64,000 bases of DNA, taken from an uncultured Christensenella sp. (GTDB taxonomy: Bacteria > Bacillota > Clostridia > Christensenellales > Borkfalkiaceae). Shown here piece by piece: positions 57,498-64,000 of this stretch; the stretch's first letter is position 1, and each line of letters opens with the position of its first letter. Where the stretch lies: the NCBI GenBank assembly GCA_910585705.1, contig CAJUER010000003.1, forward strand, positions 1 to 64,000. Reading direction: 5' to 3'. Below the pieces are notes generated by a model. The model searched no databases and was not told the origin of the DNA. It worked only from the letters and a program-made list of their open reading frames with translations. The translations under genes were made by a program, and so were the position numbers.

Positions 57498-58598
57498 ATG
57501 TTTAAAGCAGACGATTACAGATTAAAATTAAAAGCCCTTGCGGACACTCTGGCAGAGGCAAAGTACGCGCTGGATATAGATAATCTCGGCGAACGGCTTT
57601 CCTCGCTCAGGGCCGAGCAGGAAAACCCCGAAGTTTGGCAGGATCTTGAAAAATCCAAAAAGGTCGGGCGTGAAATTTCCGCAGTCGAAAACAAAATAAA
57701 TTCATACCGTAAGGGCGAAACCGCTTTGGCGGAAGCGGGCGCGTTCATAGACTTAATCGAGGAAGCGGACGACGAAAGTCTAATTCCCGAACTCGAAGCG
57801 ATGATTACTTCCGCCGAAGACGATATTGAGCAAATGCGAATCCGTGCGCTTCTTCGCGGCAAGTACGACGGAAACAACGCTATTTTAAACCTTCATTCGG
57901 GCGCGGGCGGAACGGAAGCTTGCGACTGGACGGGAATGCTTTACCGTATGTACACGCGCTATTGCGAGCGCGCAGGCTTCAAGGTTACCGAGCTTGACTT
58001 CGAGGACGGCGACGAGGCAGGGCTTAAAAGCGTGGGCTTTAAGGTCGAGGGCGAGAACGCTTACGGCTTTTTGAAAGCGGAAAAGGGTGTGCACAGGCTT
58101 GTGCGTATTTCTCCGTTCGACAGCAACAAACGCCGCCACACCTCGTTTGCTTCGCTTGAGGTTATGCCCGAAGTCGACGACGAAAACGAAGTTGAAATCC
58201 GCGACGAGGATATAAGAATAGACGTATATCGCTCGTCGGGTGCAGGCGGTCAGAAGGTCAACAAAACCGAAACCGCAATACGCATAACGCATTTTCCTAC
58301 GGGCATAGTGGTAACTTGCCAGAACGAGAGGAGCCAGCTGCAAAATAAAGAAATGGCTTTTCAGTACCTGCGCGCAAAATTAATCGAGCGGCAAATTGCC
58401 GAGCGTGAAGCCGCCGACGCAGAGCTTAAAGGCGAAATCAAAAAAATAGAGTGGGGCAGCCAGATACGCAGTTATGTATTCTGTCCGTATACGCTCGTCA
58501 AGGACCACCGCACGGGCTTTGAAAATACCAACGTTCAGGCGGTTATGGACGGCGACATTCAAGGCTTTATAATCGATTATCTGAAAAAGACAATTTAA
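57498..58598 (+). CDS. prfB: Peptide chain release factor 2
   Basis: Recognises UAA and UGA and triggers peptide release. The 366-residue protein is encoded in one frame: residues 20-35 read straight through (AEAKYALDIDNLGERL) without the in-frame UGA and programmed +1 frameshift that most bacteria use to autoregulate RF2. The codon-recognition tripeptide SPF is at about 205-207 (VRISPFDSNKRRHTSFAS) and the catalytic GGQ at about 250 (SSGAGGQKVNKTET). AAGG lies near the ATG. Co-transcribed with secA. Confidence 0.95.
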   Translation: MFKADDYRLKLKALADTLAEAKYALDIDNLGERLSSLRAEQENPEVWQDLEKSKKVGREISAVENKINSYRKGETALAEAGAFIDLIEEADDESLIPELEAMITSAEDDIEQMRIRALLRGKYDGNNAILNLHSGAGGTEACDWTGMLYRMYTRYCERAGFKVTELDFEDGDEAGLKSVGFKVEGENAYGFLKAEKGVHRLVRISPFDSNKRRHTSFASLEVMPEVDDENEVEIRDEDIRIDVYRSSGAGGQKVNKTETAIRITHFPTGIVVTCQNERSQLQNKEMAFQYLRAKLIERQIAEREAADAELKGEIKKIEWGSQIRSYVFCPYTLVKDHRTGFENTNVQAVMDGDIQGFIIDYLKKTI

Positions 58599-58719
58599 AA
58601 CTTGTATAAGCTGTGCAAACCCTGCTAAGCACGCCTTGAACGCCGAGCGTTTAGGGCGGAAGCGCTTGCATGGTTTTGTGCTTTTTCGGGTTTTTATATT
58701 AAAAACTTTTATTTATAAA

Positions 58720-59745
58720 ATGAACTTTACCATAAAACAAAATCCCGTAATTCTGGGAATAGAATCAAGCTGTGACGAAACGGCGGCGGCGGTCATTCGG
58801 GGAAGAAAACTGCTTTCGAGCGTGATAATTTCTTCCGCAACCGAACAGGCGAAGTACGGCGGAGTAGTGCCTGAAATCGCTTCCCGAGCGCATACCGAAG
58901 CCGTTGACGAGGCTGTGGGGAAAGCGCTTTCGGAGGCGGGCGTTACGGCAAAGCAGATCGATGCGGTTGCGGTCACCTACGGCGCGGGGCTTTTGGGCGC
59001 GCTTCTCGTCGGGCTTTCGTTTGCAAAGTCGCTTGCCTACACTTTGGGTGTTCCGTTAATCGCGGTCAACCACATTCGCGGACATCTGGCGGCGGCGTAC
59101 CTTTCGGACGAAACTCTTAAACCGCCCTATATAACCCTGCTTGCAAGCGGCGGACATACGGCAATTCTGCACACGCAGTCATATACGGAGTTTTCCGTTC
59201 TGGGCGCAACGTGCGACGACGCGGCGGGCGAGGCGTTCGATAAAGTAGCCAGAATTTTATCGCTTCCTTATCCCGGCGGACCGAACGTTCAGCGCCTTGC
59301 CGAAAGCGGAAAAGCGAGTATTGCGTTCCCTCAGGCATTGGTGAAAAACAGTGTAAAACTGCAGTTTTCATACAGCGGTTTAAAGACGGCGGTAATAAAT
59401 TATTGCCACACCGCCTCACAGCGCGGAGAAGAAGTGAACGCGGCGGACGTTGCGGCTTCCTTCCAGTGTGCGGCGGTTGACCCTCTTGTGAAGAAGGCGG
59501 TCGAATGCGCGCTGAAAACGGGCGCAAGGATTATTACGGCAGGCGGAGGCGTTGCGGCGAACGATTACCTGCGAACAACGCTTACGGCGGAATGTGAAAA
59601 GCACGGCATAAAATGCGTTCTGCCGGAGAAAAAATATTGCACGGACAATGCGGCAATGATTGCGGCGGAAGGGCTTATCCAATACAACGCAGGCAATTTC
59701 GCCCCGCTCGATTTAAACGCGCAGGCACAGATACCGCTTAAATAA
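58720..59745 (+). CDS. tsaD: tRNA N6-adenosine threonylcarbamoyltransferase
   Basis: Transfers the threonylcarbamoyl group to A37 of ANN-decoding tRNAs with TsaB and TsaE. The 341-residue protein has LGIESSCDETAAAVI at the start, the metal motif NHIRGHLAAAY, SGGHTAIL, GEAFDKVARILSLPYPGGP and GGGVAANDYLR. The ATG at 58720 gives the family N-terminus (a few residues before ILGIESSCD); an extra 28 residues in a longer frame have no match in the family. No SD is visible. TsaB and TsaE are not in the window. Confidence 0.95.
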   Translation: MNFTIKQNPVILGIESSCDETAAAVIRGRKLLSSVIISSATEQAKYGGVVPEIASRAHTEAVDEAVGKALSEAGVTAKQIDAVAVTYGAGLLGALLVGLSFAKSLAYTLGVPLIAVNHIRGHLAAAYLSDETLKPPYITLLASGGHTAILHTQSYTEFSVLGATCDDAAGEAFDKVARILSLPYPGGPNVQRLAESGKASIAFPQALVKNSVKLQFSYSGLKTAVINYCHTASQRGEEVNAADVAASFQCAAVDPLVKKAVECALKTGARIITAGGGVAANDYLRTTLTAECEKHGIKCVLPEKKYCTDNAAMIAAEGLIQYNAGNFAPLDLNAQAQIPLK

Positions 59746-59775
59746 TACGGCGCGGAAAACGCGTCAGGAGTTTGT

Positions 59776-62700
59776 ATGTATAAGAAAGTTGACACATCTT
59801 TGAATTTCGTTGAAAGAGAAAAGGAAATAATAGAGTTCTGGAAGAAGAATAAAATCTTCGAAGAGAGCGTTGAAACTACGGAGGGCGGAAAGGAGTTTTC
59901 GTTCTACGACGGACCGCCTACGGCAAACGGTAAGCCGCACGTCGGTCATATTTTGACGCGCACGATGAAGGATATAATCCCGCGCTTCAAGACGATGAAG
60001 GGCGGACACGTTTTAAGGAAGGCGGGCTGGGATACTCACGGCTTGCCCGTAGAGCTGGAAGTGGAAAGAGCTTTGGGGCTTGACGGCAAACAGCAGATTG
60101 AAAGCTACGGCATAGAACCCTTTATAAAGCAGTGCAAGCAGTCCGTATGGAAGTACAAGGGCGAATGGGAAAAAATGTCCGACAGGGTAGGCTATTGGGT
60201 GGATATGGACAACCCCTACGTTACCTATGACGACAGCTATATCGAGTCCGAGTGGTGGGCGTTAAAGCAAATGCACCAAAAGGGACTTTTGTATAAGGGG
60301 CATAAAATCGTGCCCTATTGCCCGCGTTGCGGAACCGCGCTTTCCTCGCACGAGGTTGCGCAGGGCTACAAGAGCGTAAAGGAAAATTCAGCCGTTGCCC
60401 GCTTCAAGGTAAAAGGAAGCGGCAACCGCTACGTCCTCGCGTGGACGACTACGCCGTGGACGCTTCCTTCCAACGTCGCGCTGTGCGTCAACCCCGACGA
60501 AAGCTACGTCGAAATAGAATTGGCCGGTTATAGGTATATACTCGCAGAAGCGCTCGTTTCAAAATTTTTCGAGGATTACAAAGTAGTAGAGAGAAAGACG
60601 GGTAAAGACTTGGAGGGCTTGGAATACGAGCCGCTGTTTAAAGAAACGGAAGACGAGATAAAGCGCATTTCTCCCGCAAACTCGGTTGCAAAGTCGCACT
60701 ACGTCGTATGCGATACTTACGTCACTATGGGCGACGGCACGGGCATCGTTCACATTGCCCCTGCGTTCGGCGAGGACGACTATAAGGTAGGCAAACGCTA
60801 CGGCTTGCCTGTCGTCCAGCTTGTGGACGAGCGCGGCTGTTTCGATACGCGCTTTGAAAAGCTAAACGGCGTATTTGCGAAAAAAGCGGATAAGACCATT
60901 CTCGATATGCTCCAAGCAAAGGGTCTGCTGTTCAAGGTTATCGCTTTCGAGCACGACTACCCGCATTGCTGGCGGTGCGATACGCCCCTTCTGTACTATG
61001 CAAAATCAAGCTGGTTTATAGAAGTCACGAAAGTAAAGAAGGACATCATAAAAGCAAACCGTTCGGTAAACTGGATGCCCGAAACAATAAAAGACGGCAG
61101 AATGGGTAACTTTCTGGAAAACGTCATAGACTGGGGGCTTTCGCGCGACAGGTATTGGGGAACGCCCCTGCCGGTCTGGGTTTGTCCCGACTGCGGAGAA
61201 ATCGAGGTTATAGGCAGTAAAGCCGAATTAAAGGAAAAATGCGGCGTTTCGGGCGATATAGAGCTTCACCGCCCTTACCTTGACGGTTTGACTTGTAAGT
61301 GCGGCAAATGCGGCGGCAAAATGAAGCGCACGCCCGAAGTTATAGACTGCTGGTTCGATTCGGGTTCGATGCCGTTCGCGCAGTATCATTACCCGTTCGA
61401 AAACAAAGAAGTATTCGAAAAGACTTTTCCCGCCGATTTTATTTCGGAAGCGGTCGACCAGACTCGCGGTTGGTTCTACACTTTGCTTGTAATAAACACT
61501 ATTTTATTCGGCAAAGCGCCCTTTAAAAACTGCATAGTTCTGGGACATATAAACGACAAAAACGGAATTAAAATGTCCAAGCACAAGGGCAACGTGGTAG
61601 ACACTTGGAGCATTCTCGACAAGCAGGGTGCGGACGCGGTGCGTTGGTATTTCTATACGGCTTCCGCGCCGTGGCTTCCCTCGCGCTTTTCCGAAGAAAC
61701 AGTTTCCGAAGCACAGCGCAAATATCTCGGCACGCTTTGGAATACTTACGCGTTCTTTACGCTGTATGCGGAAATCGACAAGTACGATCCTACGAAATAC
61801 TCTTTGAACAAGTGCAAACTGTCCGTAATGGACAAGTGGATTTTATCCAAGCTCAACAGTCTTGTAAAGCTTGTTGACGACAGCCTTGAAAAGTATGAAA
61901 TATTTGAAAGCGCGCGCGCAATGCAGGACTTTGCGGACATACTTTCAAATTGGTACGTCCGTCGCGGCAGGGAACGCTACTGGGGCAGTGAAATGACGGA
62001 AGATAAGGCGGCGGCATATACTACACTGTATCATGTTTTAATTACGCTTGCAAAACTGACCGCGCCATATACGCCGTTTATCGCGGAAATGATTTACCTC
62101 AATCTTGTTCCGCAATTCGATAAAGCCGCGCTCAAGTCGGTACACCTTTGCCGTTTCCCCGAAAGCGATAAAAAGTATATCGATAAAAAATTGGAAGAAG
62201 GCATGGACGAAGTGCTTGACATAGTGGTGTTAGGAAGGGCGGCGCGCAACGCCGGCAACCTTAAAAACCGCCAGCCGCTTGCGAAGATGCTTGTTGTATC
62301 CGACAGAAAGATAGAACTTTCCGAAGAAGAGCGCGCCATTGTTTTAGACGAGCTAAATATTAAAACCTTTGAATTTGCGGACGACGCGGAGAAGTATATC
62401 AATTACAAATTGAAGCCTCAGCTCAAAACGCTCGGACCCAAGTACGGCAAAAAGCTGGGCGTGATTTCCGCTTTCCTTGCAACGTGCAACGCTAAGGAAG
62501 TCGTCAACGCGGTGAAGAACGGCGGCAGCTACGAAATAGCCGGAGAGGACGTGACTTTAAAGAGCGAGGATTTGCAGATTTTTACCGAAAGCGCAAACGG
62601 CTTCGTCGCGGCTGAGGACGGGGGGATAACCGTCGCTCTCGATACGCGGTTGACCGAAGAACTCATTTTCGAGGGTATCGAGCGCGAAATTGTTTCCAAA

Positions 62701-62913
62701 ATCCAGAATATGCGAAAGGACGCGGGCTTCGAGGTAACCGACCGAATAGAAATTTGCTACACCGCAGAAGGCAAAGCGGAAAAAGTGCTTAAAAAAGGCG
62801 GATTTGCGGGCGACGTGCTTGCGGAAAAAATATCCGCAGGCAGTGCGGACGGATACACCAAAGAACAGAATATAAACGGCGAAAAAGTAATTTTGACCAT
62901 AATTAAAAAATAA
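59776..62913 (+). CDS. ileS: Isoleucyl-tRNA synthetase, eukaryote-like (IleRS2) type
   Basis: Charges tRNA-Ile. The 1045-residue protein has PPTANGKPHVGHILTRTMKD with HVGH at residues 55-58, GWDTHGLPVELEVE, a CP1 editing domain (WTTTPWTLPSN), two zinc-like Cys clusters (YCPRCGT, CPDCGE and KCGKCGGK), KMSKH at 599-603 and a long helical anticodon domain. The HGLPVE-VE, the WVDM.NPY segment and the KMSKH form fit the eukaryote-like IleRS2 group, associated with natural mupirocin tolerance, rather than the standard bacterial IleRS1. RBS AGGAG. A small unknown gene follows twelve bases later. Confidence 0.95.
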   Translation: MYKKVDTSLNFVEREKEIIEFWKKNKIFEESVETTEGGKEFSFYDGPPTANGKPHVGHILTRTMKDIIPRFKTMKGGHVLRKAGWDTHGLPVELEVERALGLDGKQQIESYGIEPFIKQCKQSVWKYKGEWEKMSDRVGYWVDMDNPYVTYDDSYIESEWWALKQMHQKGLLYKGHKIVPYCPRCGTALSSHEVAQGYKSVKENSAVARFKVKGSGNRYVLAWTTTPWTLPSNVALCVNPDESYVEIELAGYRYILAEALVSKFFEDYKVVERKTGKDLEGLEYEPLFKETEDEIKRISPANSVAKSHYVVCDTYVTMGDGTGIVHIAPAFGEDDYKVGKRYGLPVVQLVDERGCFDTRFEKLNGVFAKKADKTILDMLQAKGLLFKVIAFEHDYPHCWRCDTPLLYYAKSSWFIEVTKVKKDIIKANRSVNWMPETIKDGRMGNFLENVIDWGLSRDRYWGTPLPVWVCPDCGEIEVIGSKAELKEKCGVSGDIELHRPYLDGLTCKCGKCGGKMKRTPEVIDCWFDSGSMPFAQYHYPFENKEVFEKTFPADFISEAVDQTRGWFYTLLVINTILFGKAPFKNCIVLGHINDKNGIKMSKHKGNVVDTWSILDKQGADAVRWYFYTASAPWLPSRFSEETVSEAQRKYLGTLWNTYAFFTLYAEIDKYDPTKYSLNKCKLSVMDKWILSKLNSLVKLVDDSLEKYEIFESARAMQDFADILSNWYVRRGRERYWGSEMTEDKAAAYTTLYHVLITLAKLTAPYTPFIAEMIYLNLVPQFDKAALKSVHLCRFPESDKKYIDKKLEEGMDEVLDIVVLGRAARNAGNLKNRQPLAKMLVVSDRKIELSEEERAIVLDELNIKTFEFADDAEKYINYKLKPQLKTLGPKYGKKLGVISAFLATCNAKEVVNAVKNGGSYEIAGEDVTLKSEDLQIFTESANGFVAAEDGGITVALDTRLTEELIFEGIEREIVSKIQNMRKDAGFEVTDRIEICYTAEGKAEKVLKKGGFAGDVLAEKISAGSADGYTKEQNINGEKVILTIIKK

Positions 62914-62925
62914 ACGGAGTGAAAT

Positions 62926-63282
62926 ATGTACGAAGATTTTTTCGAATGGCTTGACGGTGAAATCGTCTGTGTGGACAAAGGAGCCTATGCTTTCGCTATA
63001 ATCGTTTATAGTAATAAAAAGGGATATGCGGCGGAACTTATAGGCGCAAATTCGTTTGACGACGAGGACGACGACTGGATTCACGATACGATGTATTCGA
63101 GCCGCGCGTACGGAGACGAGTTCAAATTTGCCGCCGAAAGCCGTAAAAAAGCTTTTGATTACATCGGTATGGCTTTAAAGGAATATCTCAAACGCGGCGC
63201 GCGTTCAAAACGCCTCAAAGGCAGTCATGCGGTTGCCTGCGGTTTGCAGGGCGGGGCATTGCGTCTTTTATACAGACGCTGA
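62926..63282 (+). CDS. Hypothetical protein (118 aa)
   Basis: I do not recognise this protein. It opens MYEDFFEWLDGEIVCVDKGA, has one moderately hydrophobic stretch (YAFAIIVYSNKKGYAAELIG) with an acidic loop SFDDEDDDWIHDTM, and a basic C-terminal half (LKEYLKRGARSKRLKG). No signal peptide or CxxC is present. The CGGAG ribosome site is eight bases before the ATG, only twelve bases after ileS, so it is co-transcribed. The pattern of alternating strands and helices suggests a small alpha/beta fold, possibly a tRNA- or protein-binding factor, but that is a guess. Confidence 0.7.
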   Translation: MYEDFFEWLDGEIVCVDKGAYAFAIIVYSNKKGYAAELIGANSFDDEDDDWIHDTMYSSRAYGDEFKFAAESRKKAFDYIGMALKEYLKRGARSKRLKGSHAVACGLQGGALRLLYRR

Positions 63283-63335
63283 TTAAAATTTACAACTTAA
63301 AACATATTTTCAAAACACGCTCATAGATTTATTTT

Positions 63336-63620
63336 ATGGGCGGTTTTATTTTTAAACGTAAAAAACAGCAAGCGGATAACGCGCAGACGGCAGGCGGATT
63401 GTTTGGCTTGAACAGCGGCGAAAGCGCGGTAATTTCCAAAATAGAAATTTCGGGCAACGCGGCGGCGCGGTTAAATTCGCTGGGCGTTTCGGTCGGCAAA
63501 AAAATAACGGTTTTAAGCTATTCGCTTTTTAAATCGAGCGTGCTCATAGGCTGCGGCGCGGTCAGGCTGGGAATAAGGAAAGCGCTTGCCGTGCTGATTG
63601 AGGTGGAAAAATGCGCGTAA
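63336..63620 (+). CDS. feoA: FeoA-domain protein
   Basis: The small SH3-like partner of the FeoB iron transporter. The 94-residue protein has a short basic N-terminal extension (FKRKKQQADNAQTAGG) before the FeoA core GLNSGESAVISKIEISGNAA, then RLNSLGVSVGKKITVLSYSL and VLIGCGAVRLGIRKALAVLI. Its length is slightly above the usual 75-80. The last ten bases overlap the start of feoB, so the two are co-translated. No SD or promoter is convincing; a TAGATT lies six bases before the ATG. Confidence 0.88.
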   Translation: MGGFIFKRKKQQADNAQTAGGLFGLNSGESAVISKIEISGNAAARLNSLGVSVGKKITVLSYSLFKSSVLIGCGAVRLGIRKALAVLIEVEKCA

Positions 63621-64000
63621 AAACGGTTCGGGTGGAAAAAGCGGCAAACGGCAAACGCGCAGTTCTTGCCGGCAACCCAAACGCGGGCAAAACAACCCTT
63701 TTCAACGCGCTTACCCACAGCAGTCTGCGCACGGGCAACTTTCACGGCGTAACCACCGCTTCGGCGGAAAAAACTTCGGGCGGAGTAACTTATGTGGACG
63801 CGCCAGGTCTTTATGCAATGAGCGCGTACTCTATGGAAGAGGCGAACGCCGCCGAGCAAATAAAGACCGCCGATCTTATAATAAACGTTGCGGACGCGCT
63901 CACGCTTGAAAACAGCCTAAACTTAACGCGCAGGCTTATAAGCACCGGCAAGCCCGTAGCGCTTTACGTTACAAAGCTTAACCAACTTAAAAAAAGGGGC
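63611..64000 (+). CDS. feoB: Ferrous iron transport protein B, N-terminal GTPase part (runs off the window)
   Basis: Only the first 130 residues are present. The G domain shows G1 LAGNPNAGKTTLFNAL, the switch I G2 Thr in NFHGVTT, G3 VDAPGLYAMSAYS, and ADALTLENSLNLT in place of the usual VDATNLERNLYLT. The G4 site, NxxD in FeoB (LNMMDEAxKRG), aligns with VTKLNQLKKRG, so Asn is Thr and Asp is Asn. GTP selectivity may be altered. GGTGG lies eight bases before the ATG. The membrane part lies beyond base 64000. Confidence 0.88.
   Translation, partial: MRVKTVRVEKAANGKRAVLAGNPNAGKTTLFNALTHSSLRTGNFHGVTTASAEKTSGGVTYVDAPGLYAMSAYSMEEANAAEQIKTADLIINVADALTLENSLNLTRRLISTGKPVALYVTKLNQLKKRG

Noticed and set aside
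57498..57600. Programmed frameshift in prfB
   Set aside because: No in-frame UGA near codon 25; the RF2 frame is continuous.
58636..58719. N-terminal extension of tsaD
   Set aside because: The extra 28 residues have no family match and no ribosome site; the family N-terminus begins at 58720.

Overview
The window reads as a chromosomal segment of an endospore-forming member of the Clostridia with balanced base composition. The evidence is a full set of sporulation and germination genes (sipL/SPOCS, spmAB, spoIVFAB, gerABC), Firmicutes-type housekeeping (veg, short ArsR/PadR/DeoR regulators, prfB with SPF and GGQ) and very regular sigma-A promoters (TTGNNN or TTTACA, usually 17 bp, TATAAT). 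An uncultured Christensenellales-like lineage is my inference; no taxonomic marker was searched. I see no prophage, IS element, CRISPR array or tRNA.

Layout. 1-2400: a 5S rRNA with terminator (the end of an rRNA operon), about 1.1 kb with no gene I can support, a small XRE-type repressor with two matching operator-like palindromes, and a degenerate 34-38 bp tandem repeat. 2400-6000: a DUF89 phosphatase-like protein, a lipoprotein, a small acidic protein and a DeoR regulator. 6000-14200: cysE-cysS-alaS (with an AlaRS that ends after its editing domain), rplM-rpsI, a SLOG protein divergent from a small HTH regulator, a lipoprotein and a PPi-type phosphofructokinase. 14200-22300: a large membrane-tethered lipoprotein, an acidic zinc-ribbon protein, veg-sipL-ispE, a TPR-like membrane protein and a cysteine desulfurase. 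22300-32800: a candidate small RNA, spmAB, metG-tatD, rsmA, spoIVFA-spoIVFB, a phospholipase C-like protein, an Ogg1-type glycosylase, and a padR-DUF1700-DUF4097 operon.

32800-43700: the gerABC germination receptor, trmB, a phosphoesterase, an aberrant carbamoyltransferase homologue, queH, a MalK-like ABC protein whose catalytic motifs are decayed, an ArsP_2-type exporter and rpsU. 43700-64000: pcrA-ligA, a metal-sensing arsR with a P1B-type ATPase, a purine permease followed by adenine deaminase, secA-prfB-tsaD-ileS (eukaryote-like IleRS), a small unknown protein, and feoA with the start of feoB, which runs off the window.

How the parts connect. Several genes act in Met/Cys/Ala/Ile tRNA charging and ribosome function. 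A second group serves sporulation: SipL in coat morphogenesis, SpmAB in core dehydration, SpoIVFB in pro-sigma-K processing and GerABC in germination. The DNA maintenance genes are pcrA, ligA and ogg. A recurring regulatory theme is that at least seven genes have a promoter -10 box ending only 6-8 bases before the start codon and no Shine-Dalgarno sequence, which predicts leaderless mRNAs next to otherwise strong SD-led genes. The observations most worth following are this leaderless set, the MalK-like pseudo-ATPase, the carbamoyltransferase homologue with substituted substrate motifs, the truncated AlaRS, the repeat array and the orphan promoter/terminator unit near 22.4 kb.
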